Assembly: GCA_009720755.1 (NCBI GenBank) | Contig: WNKV01000017.1 | Span: 1-64,000 of the forward strand | DNA from: Rhodoplanes serenus | Lineage (GTDB): Bacteria; Pseudomonadota; Alphaproteobacteria; Rhizobiales; Xanthobacteraceae | DNA: 64,000 nucleotides | Direction of reading: 5' to 3' | Shown: positions 1-8,938 of the stretch, piece after piece | How the letters are laid out: every line of letters starts with the position of its first letter | How positions within the stretch are numbered: the first letter of the stretch is position 1 | Program-made: the position numbers and the translations under genes | Notes under the pieces: generated by a model | Database searches by the model: none | Told to the model about the DNA's origin: nothing | Seen by the model: the letters and a program-made list of their open reading frames with translations, nothing else

Positions 1-89
1 GCTGGCGCGCGGCGGCGTCCCGGGCCCCCCCCCCCCGGGGGGGGGGGTGGGGGGGGCGGGCCCCGCGGGGCGGGGGGGGGGGCGCCCGC
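1..89. other. G/C homopolymer tract at the window edge
   Basis: The first 90 bases are almost pure G and C, including a run of about 14 C directly followed by about 11 G and several further G runs. No credible coding signal is present. The block could be a real low-complexity intergenic tract, but such C-run/G-run junctions are also typical of sequencing or contig-end errors, so its exact length should not be trusted. Confidence 0.6.
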
Positions 90-431
90 GTCTCGGCGAT
101 ACGGACGTGCCCCCTCACCCGACGTCCGCGCTGATCGCGCGACCGTCGACCTCTCCCCGCGGGCGGGGAGAGGTGAGGCGCTGCCTTGTCGCGTCGCGAG
201 CCCGGTGGACACCGTTCGAATCTCTGCGGGCTTGTTGCTCGCGTGCGCGGGTCGGTTTCCCTCTCCCCGCCGGCGGGGAGAGGGTGGCGGGGACCGCAGG
301 TCCGCGCCGGGTGAGGGGGTGTCTCGGCGATACGGAAGCGCTCCCTCACCCGACGTCCGCGCTGATCGCGCGGCCGTCGACCTCTCCCCGCGGGCGGGAA
401 GAGGTGAGGCGCTGCCCTGCTACGTTGCGAG
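90..431. repeat. Two 111-bp direct repeats plus a third hairpin core
   Basis: Positions 90-200 and 321-431 are near-identical 111-bp copies. Each contains a hairpin core of the form CTCTCCCCGC-GGC-GGGGAGAG (151-172 and 382-403), and a third isolated core sits at 261-282. This pattern matches the dispersed intergenic repeats with CTCTCCCC...GGGGAGAG stems common in Rhizobiales genomes (general knowledge of the group). The whole stretch from 1 to 467 otherwise holds no supportable gene. Confidence 0.75.
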
Positions 432-467
432 CAGTGAAGAGGCGGTGCTCGGGTCCGGAGCGCCGTC

Positions 468-3400
468 ATGAACTTTTCGGCGCCGTTCATCCACCGGCCG
501 ATCGGCACCACGCTGCTGGCCATCGGGCTGTTCCTGATCGGGCTCGTCGCCTATCAGCAGCTCCCGGTGGCGAGCCTGCCGGCGGTCGACCTGCCGACCA
601 TCCGGGTGGCGGCGAGCCGGCCCGGCGCCGACCCGATGATCATGGCGGCCACCGTCGCGGCGCCGTTGGAGCGGCGGCTCGGCGAGATCCCCGGCGTCAC
701 CGAGATGACGTCGACCAGCTCGCTCGGCACCACCTCGATCGTCGTGCAGTTCGATCTCGGCCGCAATGTCGACGGCGCCGCGCGCGACGTGCAGGCCGCC
801 ATCAACGCGGCGCTCGCCGATCTGCCGGGCGACATGCCGGCGCGGCCGACCTTCCGCAAGCTCAATCCCGCCGCGGCGCCCGCCCTGATCCTGGCGCTGA
901 CCTCGCCGACCCTGCGGCCGAGCGCCATCTACGACGTCGCCGACACGGTGATCGCCCAGCGCATCGCCCAGGTGGACGGCGTCGCCGAGGTCAACGTGTC
1001 GGGCGCCGAGCAGCCGGCCATGCGGGTGCGGGTCGATCCCGTCGCGCTCGCCTCCATGGGGATCGCGCTGGAGGACGTCCGCAACGCCATCGTCGACGCC
1101 AACGCGACCGGGCCGCTCGGCACCTTCGACGGCCATCGGCTCGGCGAGACCATCGGGCTCAACGCCCAGCTCCGTGACGTCGCCGACTACGAGAACATCG
1201 TGGTGCGCGCCCGCGACGGCGCCGTGGTGCGGCTCTCGGCGGTCGCGACCGTCGAGCAGAGCACCCGCAACAGCCGCTCGGCCGCCTGGTTCAACCGCCA
1301 GCCGGCGGTGCTGCTGATCATCACCAAGCAGGCGGACGCCAACGTCATCGCCATGGTGGACCATATCCGCGCGCTGCTGCCCGAGCTGCGGCGCTGGATT
1401 CCGGCCGATCTCGAAATCTCGGTTCTCACCGACCGCACCGAGACCATCCGGGCGAGCATCCACCATATGCAGGTCACCCTAGCGGTGACGATCGCGCTGG
1501 TGATGCTGGTGGTGTTCGTGTTCATCCGGCATGGCGCCGCCACCGTCGCGGCCGGCATCACGGTGCCGCTGTCGCTCGCTGGCACCTGCGCGGCCATGTG
1601 GGCGCTCGGCTACTCGATCAACAACCTGTCGTTGATGGCGCTGATCGTCTCGGTCGGCTTCGTGGTCGACGACGCCATCGTGATGATCGAGAATGCCTTC
1701 CGCAACCTGGAGAAGGGCCGCTCGCCGCTCGCCGCGGCGCTGGAGGGGGCGCGCCAGATCGGCTTCACGGTGGTGTCGATCAGCCTGTCGCTGATCGCCG
1801 CCTTCATCCCGATCCTGTTCATGGGGGGCATCGTCGGCCGCTTCTTCCGCGAGTTCTCGGTGACGCTGGCGGTCGCCATTGCGGTGTCCACCGTGGTGTC
1901 GCTGTCGGTGACGCCGATGATCTGCGCCCACCATGTCCGCCGCGGGCCGGGCGGCGGTGGCACCCGGCTCGACCGCATCGTCGACGGCACCATGGGGGTG
2001 CTGATCCGCGCCTATGGGCGCAGCCTCGACGTGGTGCTGCGCCATCGCTTCATGGCGGTGCTGTCGCTCCTGCTCACCATCGGGCTCACCGTCTATCTCT
2101 ACGTGGTGACGCCGAAGGGCTTCATCCCGCAGGACGACTCGGGGCTGATCTTCGGCGGCGTCACGGCTGCGACCGACGTCTCGTATCAGGAGATGCTCCA
2201 GCTCCAGCAGCGCGCCACCGAGATCGTGCTGGCCGATCCGGCGGTCGCCGGTGTCGGCTCCTCGGTGGGTGGCTCCGGCTGGAGCGGTTCGGTCAACAAC
2301 GGCCGGCTGTTCATCAGCCTCAAGCCGCTCGCCGAGCGCGGCGTGCCGGCCCAGCGCGTCGTCGACCGGCTGCGCCCGAAGCTGATGGGCATCCCGGGGG
2401 TGCGCGTCTTCATGTTCGCGGCCTCGGACGTTCGCGTCGGCGGCCGCTCCAGCCGCTCGCAGTATCAGTTCACCCTGTGGGGGCCGAACTTCGACGAGCT
2501 GCAAGCCTGGGTGCCGAAGGTGCAGGAGCGCATCGGCCGGGTGCCCGGTGTCATCGACGTGTCGACCGACCGCGAGCAGGGGGGGCTCCAGGCCGACGTG
2601 GTAATCGACCGCGTCGCCGCGGCGCGCCTCGGGGTCGACGTCAAGGAGATCAGCGACGCGCTCAACAACGCCTTCTCGCAGCGGCAGGTGTCGACCATCT
2701 TCACCCAGCGCAACCAGTACCGCGTCGTGCTGGAGGTCGATCCCGCGTATCAGCGCGATCCGTCCGATCTCGACCGCGTCTATGTGCAGGCGTCGCGCGG
2801 CGTGCAGGTGCCGCTTTCGGCGGTGGCCCGCTTCGAGCGCGGCCTGGCGCCCCTGGTGGTCAACCACCAGGGGCCGTTCCCGGCCGTCACCATCACCTAC
2901 AACCTCACCGCCGACACGCCGATCGCGGTGGCGACCGCCGGAATCCGCCAGGCGGTGGCCGAGATGCATCTGCCGGATTCGCTGCGCACCGACTTTGCCG
3001 GCGACGCCAAGGCGTTCGCCCAGAGCACCGGGGCGCAGCCGCTGCTGATCCTGGCGGCGCTGCTCGCCGTCTACATCGTGCTCGGCGTGCTCTACGAGAG
3101 CCTCGCCCACCCGCTGACCATCATCTCGACGCTGCCGTCGGCCGGCCTCGGCGCGCTCTTGGCCTTGCAGCTCTTCCGCGCCGAGCTGACGGTGATCGCC
3201 TTCATCGGCATCATTCTGCTGATCGGCATCGTCAAGAAGAACGGCATCATGCTGGTCGACTTCGCCCTGGAGGCCGAGCGCGCCCGCGGGCTGCCGCCCG
3301 AGCGCGCCATCCACGAGGCCTGCATCGAGCGCTTCCGGCCGATCCTGATGACCACCATGTCGGCGCTGCTCGGCGCGCTGCCGCTGGTGCTCGCCACCGG

Positions 3401-3584
3401 GCCGGGCTCGGAGCTGCGCCGCCCGCTCGGCATCACCATCATGGGTGGCCTCGTGGTGTCGCAGATCCTCACCCTCTACACGACGCCGGTGATCTATCTC
3501 ATGCTCGATCGCCTGCACCGGCGCTGGTGGGGCCGCGGCCAGGCGGCCCGCGCCGGCGGGCCGTCGACAGTGCCGGCCGAGTAG
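468..3584 (+). CDS. RND multidrug efflux permease (HAE1 family, MdtC/MuxC-like)
   Basis: Inner-membrane proton-driven RND pump subunit of 1038 residues, the usual length for AcrB/MdtB/MdtC proteins. The N-terminus (MNFSAPFIHRPIGTTLLAIG) is typical of the MdtC/MuxC branch. Two halves each carry a first membrane helix, a large periplasmic loop and a helical bundle. TM4 carries the HAE1 proton-relay aspartate pair in GFVVDDAIVMIEN, and the C-terminal half has the IGIVKKNGIMLVDFALEAE motif. A GGAG ribosome site lies about 9 bases before the ATG. The partner adaptor and, if MdtBC-like, a second permease would lie upstream of the window. Substrate cannot be read from sequence. Confidence 0.93.
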   Translation: MNFSAPFIHRPIGTTLLAIGLFLIGLVAYQQLPVASLPAVDLPTIRVAASRPGADPMIMAATVAAPLERRLGEIPGVTEMTSTSSLGTTSIVVQFDLGRNVDGAARDVQAAINAALADLPGDMPARPTFRKLNPAAAPALILALTSPTLRPSAIYDVADTVIAQRIAQVDGVAEVNVSGAEQPAMRVRVDPVALASMGIALEDVRNAIVDANATGPLGTFDGHRLGETIGLNAQLRDVADYENIVVRARDGAVVRLSAVATVEQSTRNSRSAAWFNRQPAVLLIITKQADANVIAMVDHIRALLPELRRWIPADLEISVLTDRTETIRASIHHMQVTLAVTIALVMLVVFVFIRHGAATVAAGITVPLSLAGTCAAMWALGYSINNLSLMALIVSVGFVVDDAIVMIENAFRNLEKGRSPLAAALEGARQIGFTVVSISLSLIAAFIPILFMGGIVGRFFREFSVTLAVAIAVSTVVSLSVTPMICAHHVRRGPGGGGTRLDRIVDGTMGVLIRAYGRSLDVVLRHRFMAVLSLLLTIGLTVYLYVVTPKGFIPQDDSGLIFGGVTAATDVSYQEMLQLQQRATEIVLADPAVAGVGSSVGGSGWSGSVNNGRLFISLKPLAERGVPAQRVVDRLRPKLMGIPGVRVFMFAASDVRVGGRSSRSQYQFTLWGPNFDELQAWVPKVQERIGRVPGVIDVSTDREQGGLQADVVIDRVAAARLGVDVKEISDALNNAFSQRQVSTIFTQRNQYRVVLEVDPAYQRDPSDLDRVYVQASRGVQVPLSAVARFERGLAPLVVNHQGPFPAVTITYNLTADTPIAVATAGIRQAVAEMHLPDSLRTDFAGDAKAFAQSTGAQPLLILAALLAVYIVLGVLYESLAHPLTIISTLPSAGLGALLALQLFRAELTVIAFIGIILLIGIVKKNGIMLVDFALEAERARGLPPERAIHEACIERFRPILMTTMSALLGALPLVLATGPGSELRRPLGITIMGGLVVSQILTLYTTPVIYLMLDRLHRRWWGRGQAARAGGPSTVPAE

Positions 3585-3725
3585 CGCCGGCCGAGTAGGC
3601 GCCGGCTCTTCCGCCGCTGCGGCGGCCCCCGATCCCCTCTCCGACCATTGCGCTGTCTCGCCCGTGCGGCAGGCGTGGCACGGCACCGCCGCGCCGCTCC
3701 CCGAGGTGCGGCGTTCGGTCGCTTT

Positions 3726-3742
3726 TTGCAAATCATTTGCAA
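3726..3742. promoter_or_regulatory. Mur-type (Fur-family) operator, site 1
   Basis: TTGCAAATCATTTGCAA is a perfect 17-bp palindrome about 95 bases upstream of the ABC transporter start. It resembles the manganese-responsive sequences bound by Mur in front of Rhizobium sitABCD (established family knowledge) and differs from alphaproteobacterial Zur sites. The assignment is by resemblance only. Confidence 0.6.
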
Positions 3743-3778
3743 GAACGTTGACTCGCGTGGCGGGTTGCTGCACTCTTG

Positions 3779-3795
3779 TTGCGAACAGTTTGCAA
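3779..3795. promoter_or_regulatory. Mur-type operator, site 2
   Basis: TTGCGAACAGTTTGCAA is a second copy of the same palindrome with one mismatched pair, starting 53 bases after the first copy and ending 41 bases before the substrate-binding protein gene. Two sites in one promoter parallel the MRS1/MRS2 arrangement known for rhizobial sitABCD. Confidence 0.55.
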
Positions 3796-3836
3796 TAGGT
3801 AGTGGCGCATAGGGCCGGGACCACGGGAGGGCTTCG

Positions 3837-4814
3837 ATGACGACGAGAGCCGGGAGAACGCGCCGGCCGGCCGGCTGGGCCGGCGCCGCCCGGGAGGTGG
3901 CCAGGGGCTGGGGCATGGCCGTGGTCTCGGGGCTTGTGCTTCTGGCCGCCATCTCCGTCGATCCTCGCGCCGCCGCGGCGCAGACCCCGGAGCGCAAGCC
4001 GTTCCGTGTCGTCACCACCTTCACGGTGATCCAGGACATCGCCCGCAACGTCGCCGGCGACCGTGCCGAGGTCGTGTCGATCACCAAGCCGGGCGCCGAG
4101 ATCCACGACTACCAGCCGACCCCGCAGGACATCGTGCGCGCCCAGAGCGCCGACCTGGTGCTGTGGAACGGCTTCAACCTCGAGCGCTGGTTCGAGTCGT
4201 TCTTCGCCAATGTGCGCGAGGTGCCGAGCGTGGTGGTGACCGACGGCATCGCCCCGATGGGCATCCGCGAGGGGCCGTATTCCGGCAAGCCGAACCCGCA
4301 CGCCTGGATGTCGCCGACCAATGCGCTCGTCTATGTCGAGAACATCCGCAAGGCGCTGGCGACGCACGACCCCGCCAATGCCGCCGTCTACGACGCCAAC
4401 GCGGCCGCCTACGCGGAGCGAATCCGGGCGCTCGACACACCGCTGCGGCAGCGCCTCGCCGGCATCCCGGAGGCGCAGCGTTGGTTGGTGACGAGCGAGG
4501 GGGCGTTCAGCTACCTGGCCCGCGACTACGGGCTGCGTGAAGCCTATCTGTGGCCTATCAACGCCGACGAGCAGGGCACGCCGCGCCAGGTCCGCAAGGT
4601 CATCGATCTCGTGCGCGCCAACAAGGTGCCGGTGGTGTTCTCGGAGAGCACCATCTCGGATCGTGCGGCCCGGCAGGTGGCGCGCGAGACCGGCGCCCGC
4701 TACGGCGGCGTGCTCTATGTCGACTCGCTGAGCGCCGAGGGCGGCCCGGTGCCGACCTATCTGGATCTGCTGAAGGTGACGGTGGACACCATCGCCAAGG
4801 GGTTCGGCTTATGA
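3837..4814 (+). CDS. Metal ABC transporter substrate-binding protein, Mn-type (SitA/PsaA family)
   Basis: Periplasmic cluster A-I metal-binding lipocalin-unrelated receptor of 325 residues that delivers a divalent metal to the SitBCD-type importer encoded directly downstream. A signal sequence with hydrophobic core (about residues 28-40) ends near RAAAAQ. Ligand residues align with the PsaA/MntC set: His90 (EIHDYQP), His155 (NPHAWMSP), Glu221 (TSEGAF) and Asp296 (LYVDSLS). Zinc-type ZnuA proteins have a third His and a His-rich loop, both absent here, so manganese (or iron) is preferred. The start is supported by GGGAGGG seven bases upstream. Two Mur-like palindromes precede the gene, and it overlaps the ATPase gene by ATGA. 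Confidence 0.9.
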   Translation: MTTRAGRTRRPAGWAGAAREVARGWGMAVVSGLVLLAAISVDPRAAAAQTPERKPFRVVTTFTVIQDIARNVAGDRAEVVSITKPGAEIHDYQPTPQDIVRAQSADLVLWNGFNLERWFESFFANVREVPSVVVTDGIAPMGIREGPYSGKPNPHAWMSPTNALVYVENIRKALATHDPANAAVYDANAAAYAERIRALDTPLRQRLAGIPEAQRWLVTSEGAFSYLARDYGLREAYLWPINADEQGTPRQVRKVIDLVRANKVPVVFSESTISDRAARQVARETGARYGGVLYVDSLSAEGGPVPTYLDLLKVTVDTIAKGFGL

Positions 4815-5752
4815 GCGCACCCCGCCGCGTCGATGTCCCGCCCGCCGCTCCACTGGCCCCGCGTGGCGACGGTCTCCTGGTCGATCGCCTGACCGTCACC
4901 TATCCGAACGGCTTCACGGCGCTGCGCGACGCCTCCCTGGCGCTCGATTTCGGCTGCATCTGCGCCCTGGTCGGCGTCAACGGCAGCGGCAAGTCGACCC
5001 TGTTCAAGACCATCACGGGCTTCGTCCGGCCGTCGGCCGGCCGCGTGCGGCTGGGCGGGCTGCCGGTCGCCGCGGCCCTGAAGGCCAACCTCGTCGCCTA
5101 TGTGCCGCAGAGCGAGGAGGTCGACTGGAGCTTCCCGGTGCTGGTGGAGGATGTGGTCATGATGGGCCGCTACGGCCACATGAACCTCTTCCGCATCCCG
5201 TCGCGCACCGATCGGGCCGCGGTCGATGCCGCGCTCGATCGGGTGGGCATGACGGCGTTTCGCCGTCGCCAGATCGGCGAATTGTCGGGCGGGCAGAGGA
5301 AGCGGGTGTTCCTGGCGCGTGCCCTCGCCCAGAAGAGCCGCATCGTGCTGCTCGACGAGCCGTTCACCGGCATCGACGTCACCACCGAGGCGGCCATCGT
5401 GGCGCTCTTGCGCGAGCTGCGCGACGACGGGCAGCTCGTGCTGGTCTCCACCCACGATCTCGGCAGCGTGCCGACCTTCTGCGACCACGTCGTGCTGCTC
5501 GACCGCACCGTGGTAGCGGCGGGGCCGACCGCCGAGGTGTTCACCGAGGCCAACCTGATGCGCACCTTCGGGGGTGCGCTGCGCAATCTCCGCCTCGGCG
5601 GTGCCGCGCTGCATCGCGATGCCGATCGCCGCCGCCTGACGGTGCTCACCGACGACGAGCAGCCGCTGGTTTTCTATGGCGAGGCGCCCGCCGAGGACGA
5701 CGCGGCCCCGGAGGCCCCGGCGGCCGCGCCGCGCCACAACGGCCACGCCTGA
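4811..5752 (+). CDS. Metal ABC transporter ATP-binding protein (SitB-like)
   Basis: Cytoplasmic ATPase of 313 residues energising the importer. Walker A is GVNGSGKST (about residues 55-63), the ABC signature is [15 protein letters not shown], Walker B is [10 protein letters not shown], and the switch histidine is in STHDLG. The start codon overlaps the stop of the binding-protein gene (ATGA), which indicates translational coupling. A C-terminal tail of about 60 residues after the ATPase core ends in an Ala/Pro/Glu-rich segment, as is common in SitB homologues. Metal specificity is inferred from the neighbouring binding protein, not from this sequence. Confidence 0.92.
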   Translation: MSAPRRVDVPPAAPLAPRGDGLLVDRLTVTYPNGFTALRDASLALDFGCICALVGVNGSGKSTLFKTITGFVRPSAGRVRLGGLPVAAALKANLVAYVPQSEEVDWSFPVLVEDVVMMGRYGHMNLFRIPSRTDRAAVDAALDRVGMTAFRRRQIGELSGGQRKRVFLARALAQKSRIVLLDEPFTGIDVTTEAAIVALLRELRDDGQLVLVSTHDLGSVPTFCDHVVLLDRTVVAAGPTAEVFTEANLMRTFGGALRNLRLGGAALHRDADRRRLTVLTDDEQPLVFYGEAPAEDDAAPEAPAAAPRHNGHA

Positions 5753-5762
5753 GGAGGCGCCC

Positions 5763-6644
5763 ATGGACGGGCTCGTCGCCGAGCTGCTGGTGCCCTTCGC
5801 GTACGAGTACATGCGCAAGGCCATCTGGGTCAGTGCGCTGGTCGGCGGCACCTGCGCGTTCCTCTCCGCCTTCCTGATGCTCAAGGGCTGGTCGCTGATG
5901 GGGGACGCGCTCGCCCATTCGATCGTTCCCGGTGTCGCCGTGGCGGCGATCGTCGGCGCGCCGTTCTCGGTCGGGGCCTTTGCGGCGGGCCTTCTCGCCG
6001 CGCTCGCCATGCTGTTCGTCCGCCGCCAGACGCGGTTGCGCGAGGACGCCGTCATCGGCCTCGTCTTCACCACGCTGTTCGCCCTCGGCCTGCTGATCGC
6101 CTCGATGCGGCCGACCACGGTCAGCATCCAGACCATCGTGCTCGGCAACATCCTCGCCATCGCGGACGAGGACGTCGTGCAGGTGGTGATCATCGCGGTC
6201 GCGTCGCTCGCCATCATGGCGGTGATCTGGAAGGACCTGATGGTGACCTTCTTCGACGAGGCGCATGCGCGCAGCATCGGCCTGCCGGTGACGGCCCTGA
6301 AGGTGGTGTTCTTCACGCTGCTCGCCGCGTGCACGGTGGCGGCGCTCCAGACCGTGGGGGCGTGCCTGGTCATCGCCATGGTGGTGACCCCTGGCGCGAC
6401 CGCCTACCTTCTCACCGATCGCTTCGGCCGTCTGATCGGGCTCGCGGTGGCGATCGGTGTCGCCACCAGCGCGGTCGGCGCCTATCTCAGCTACTTCCTC
6501 GACGGGGCGACCGGCGGCGTCATCGTGTCGTTGCAGACGCTGCTGTTCCTCGCCGCCTTCCTGCTGGCTCCGAAGCACGGCCTTCTGGCGGCGCGCCGCC
6601 GTGCCACCGCGCGCGACGTCGTCTCGGCGGGGGGCGTGCGATGA
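5763..6644 (+). CDS. Metal ABC transporter permease 1 (SitC-like)
   Basis: Inner-membrane permease of 293 residues from the ABC-3 (ZnuB/SitC) family with about eight hydrophobic helices. The family signature LKGWSLMGDALAHSIVPGVAVA occurs near residues 41-62, followed by the cytoplasmic coupling region (RRQTRLREDAVIGLVF). The start lies ten bases after the ATPase stop, with GAGGAG just upstream. It forms the translocation pore with the next gene product. A mixed SitC/SitD pair rather than a homodimer is expected because two non-identical permeases are encoded. Confidence 0.9.
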   Translation: MDGLVAELLVPFAYEYMRKAIWVSALVGGTCAFLSAFLMLKGWSLMGDALAHSIVPGVAVAAIVGAPFSVGAFAAGLLAALAMLFVRRQTRLREDAVIGLVFTTLFALGLLIASMRPTTVSIQTIVLGNILAIADEDVVQVVIIAVASLAIMAVIWKDLMVTFFDEAHARSIGLPVTALKVVFFTLLAACTVAALQTVGACLVIAMVVTPGATAYLLTDRFGRLIGLAVAIGVATSAVGAYLSYFLDGATGGVIVSLQTLLFLAAFLLAPKHGLLAARRRATARDVVSAGGVR

Positions 6645-7513
6645 CGACGATGCTCGACTGGATCACCGGCCCGCTCGCCTATCCGTTCATGCAGCGCGCC
6701 CTCGCCGTGTCGGTCGTGGTCGCCGCCGTCTGCGCCGTGCTGTCCTGCTATCTGGTGCTCAAGGGCTGGTCGCTGATGGGCGACGCCATCTCGCATGCGG
6801 TGCTGCCCGGCATCGTGCTCGCCTATGTGGCGGGCCTGCCGCTCGTGCTGGGCGCCTTCGCGGCCGGGCTCTCCTGTGCGCTCCTCACCGGCTATCTGAA
6901 GCAGAACAGCCGGATCAAGGAGGACACCGTGATGGGCATCGTGTTCTCCGGCCTGTTCGGGCTCGGCCTGGTGCTGTTCACCAAGGTGGACACCGACCAG
7001 CATCTCGACCACATCCTGTTCGGCAATGTGCTCGGCACCAGCACGCGCGACCTGATCGAGACCGCGATCGTGGCCGGCGGCACGCTCGTCGTGGTGCTGG
7101 TGCGGTGGCGCGACCTGCTGGTCTGGTGCTTCGATCCCGGCCACGCCCGTACCATCGGGCTGCCGGTGCGGACGCTGCATTACGGCCTGCTGGTGCTGCT
7201 GGCCCTCACCATCGTGGCGTCGCTGAAGGCGGTGGGCATCATCCTGGTGGTCGCCATGCTGATCGGCCCCGGGGCCACGGCGTACATGCTGACTGATCGC
7301 TTCGGCCGCATGCTGGTGATCGCGGCGTCGACGGCGGTCGCGTCGGCGATCGTCGGAACGCTGGTGAGCTTCCATGTCGACGCTGCGCCCGGCGCCGCGA
7401 TCGTGCTGGTGCAGGCCGCGCAGTTCGTCGCCGCCGCGCTGCTGGCCCCGCGTCACGGCATGCTGGCGCGCCGACGCACCGCGCCGGCGGCGAGCCGCAG
7501 CCCTGCCGAGTAA
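6641..7513 (+). CDS. Metal ABC transporter permease 2 (SitD-like)
   Basis: Second ABC-3 family permease, 290 residues, clearly paralogous to the preceding one (shared LKGWSLMGDAISHAVLPGIV and RIKEDTVMGIVFSGLF segments). The ATG overlaps the previous stop as ATGA, completing a four-gene coupled operon: binding protein, ATPase, permease, permease. That order matches sitABCD. No terminator is evident after the stop; the next gene starts 127 bases later behind its own apparent promoter region. Confidence 0.9.
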   Translation: MTTMLDWITGPLAYPFMQRALAVSVVVAAVCAVLSCYLVLKGWSLMGDAISHAVLPGIVLAYVAGLPLVLGAFAAGLSCALLTGYLKQNSRIKEDTVMGIVFSGLFGLGLVLFTKVDTDQHLDHILFGNVLGTSTRDLIETAIVAGGTLVVVLVRWRDLLVWCFDPGHARTIGLPVRTLHYGLLVLLALTIVASLKAVGIILVVAMLIGPGATAYMLTDRFGRMLVIAASTAVASAIVGTLVSFHVDAAPGAAIVLVQAAQFVAAALLAPRHGMLARRRTAPAASRSPAE

Positions 7514-7527
7514 CCCGGAGGATCGCC

Positions 7528-7568
7528 TTGGACTAATTCCAACCTATTGACCTTAAAGGTATTATAAT
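7528..7568 (+). promoter_or_regulatory. Candidate promoter with two dyads ahead of the outer-membrane barrel gene
   Basis: This short AT-rich island contains the inverted repeat TTGGACTAATTCCAA (7528-7542), the palindrome ACCTTAAAGGT (7550-7560) and a consensus -10 box TATAAT (7563-7568). No good -35 lies 16-18 bases upstream of the -10, which would fit an activator-dependent promoter with its operator in the spacer, as in MerR-type control. Regulator and function are inference. Confidence 0.35.
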
Positions 7569-7640
7569 TGACGCGAGCGAGCCGCTCGGTCACGCATCGG
7601 AGCCGCGGGCCGCCACACGGACCGCAGAGGGGGACGGGGG

Positions 7641-8579
7641 ATGATGGACGAGCGCAGGACTGGGAGCGGACCCGCGACACGGGGGCGAGGCAGAGGGCAC
7701 GCGCGACTGCGCGTCGGGGCGATCGCCGGGGTCGCGCTGCTGTGGAGCGGTGGCGTCGCGGTCGCGGCGGCCGCCGGGAACCGTCACGACGAGGTCGACA
7801 CCGAGCACATCTTCGGCATCACCATGGGGTCCGACATCGGCGACAAGGGCGATCTGGAGCTGGAGCTGGAGACCTTCTCCGGGATCGGCAAGCGGTTCGG
7901 GACGTTCTTCTCCACCGGCACCCATGTGCACCTGAAATACACGGTCACCGACAACCTGCGCATCGCGCCGGGCTTCACCTTCGGGTCGCATCGCATCCGC
8001 GGCGTCCCCGGCATCGACGACCATGGCGAGGCCGGTCTGCACGAGGCGTCCTTCGAGGTCCGCTACAAGGTGCTGGACCGGCATGTCGCGCCGTTCGGCC
8101 TCACCGTCAATGTCGAGCCGATCTGGGGCCTGATCGACGAGATGACCGGCCAGCGCACCGAGAGCTACGGCATTGTCGCCTCGCTGCTGATGGACAAGGA
8201 GATCATTCCGGACAAGCTGTTCGGGGCCGTCAATCTCGGCTACTCGGGCGGCACGTCGCGGTTCCTCGGCACCCGGGCGTGGGGGCACGATTCCGAGGTG
8301 GCCATCCATGGGGCGCTGTCGTGGCAGCTCATGCCGAACGTGCTGGTCGGCGGCGAGGCGCGCTATCTGCGCGCCTATAACGGCATGGGCATCGACCGGC
8401 TGTGCGGCGAAGCGCTCTATGTCGGCCCCACCTTCTCGATGAAGCTGTCGAAGATGCTCGGCCTGTCGGGCACGGTGAACTATCAGGTGGCCGGCAAGGC
8501 CGTCGGCGATCCGGCCTCGCTCGATCTCGTCAACTACGAGCGGGTGCAGGCGCTGCTGCGGCTGACGGCACATTTCTGA
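7641..8579 (+). CDS. Putative outer-membrane beta-barrel protein
   Basis: Exported protein of 312 residues, family not recognised with confidence. A basic N-terminus and hydrophobic stretch (VGAIAGVALLWSGGVAVAAAA, about residues 26-46) form a signal peptide. The rest alternates short amphipathic strands and turns rich in Gly, Tyr, Phe and Thr, and ends in the terminal aromatic residue F expected of a barrel (LLRLTAHF). The ATG-ATG start sits after a GGGGGACGGGGG purine tract. It lies between a metal importer and a metal efflux cluster, so a metal-related outer-membrane role is possible but unproven. Confidence 0.7.
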   Translation: MMDERRTGSGPATRGRGRGHARLRVGAIAGVALLWSGGVAVAAAAGNRHDEVDTEHIFGITMGSDIGDKGDLELELETFSGIGKRFGTFFSTGTHVHLKYTVTDNLRIAPGFTFGSHRIRGVPGIDDHGEAGLHEASFEVRYKVLDRHVAPFGLTVNVEPIWGLIDEMTGQRTESYGIVASLLMDKEIIPDKLFGAVNLGYSGGTSRFLGTRAWGHDSEVAIHGALSWQLMPNVLVGGEARYLRAYNGMGIDRLCGEALYVGPTFSMKLSKMLGLSGTVNYQVAGKAVGDPASLDLVNYERVQALLRLTAHF

Positions 8580-8617
8580 GCTGTGACGGGTGGTCGCGGT
8601 TCGTCCGCGGCCACCGC

Positions 8618-8938
8618 TCAGCCGATCGGACCGGCCTCGACGATCGGCACCACATGGAAGGTGAGGCCGCGACCCGGGAAGGTCTCCCGCAGGGAGGTCA
8701 GCAGGGCGCGGATCTCCACCTCCGGCAGCCCGATGGTGATCTCCACCATGCGGGTGTAGCCGCGCACCTGCTCGATGATGGTCTGATAGGCGGCCGCATC
8801 GCCGTGGAAACGCACGTCGCGCGACACGAAGCCGGCGCTCGCGGCGGCGTCGTTCTCCAGCAACAGGCCCTCGATCGCCTCTTCGAGGGCAGCCGGCACA
8901 CGCAGGATGAGGGCGAGATGAGTCTGGGTCGGGCTCAT
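8618..8938 (-). CDS. DUF3240 family protein
   Basis: Small cytoplasmic protein of 106 residues with the alternating strand-helix pattern of DUF3240, a PII-like/ferredoxin-like fold family often encoded beside CzcA-type pumps (family knowledge). Its ATG overlaps the stop of the upstream RND permease gene (ATGA), so it is the last gene of a three-gene coupled operon: adaptor, permease, DUF3240. That position suggests a modulatory or sensory role for metal efflux. No catalytic motif is visible. Confidence 0.75.
   Translation of the reverse strand: MSPTQTHLALILRVPAALEEAIEGLLLENDAAASAGFVSRDVRFHGDAAAYQTIIEQVRGYTRMVEITIGLPEVEIRALLTSLRETFPGRGLTFHVVPIVEAGPIG

Noticed and set aside
1479..4367. Very long open frame on the minus strand (962 codons) opposite the RND gene
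   Set aside because: It is the antisense shadow of a high-GC gene: its product is rich in Arg, His, Asp and Gly with no domain, while the plus strand carries a full RND family protein and the sit-like receptor.
3837..7513. Zinc importer (ZnuABC)
   Set aside because: The receptor has Glu/Asp at ligand positions, no His-rich loop, two permeases and Mur-like sites; the evidence favours manganese.
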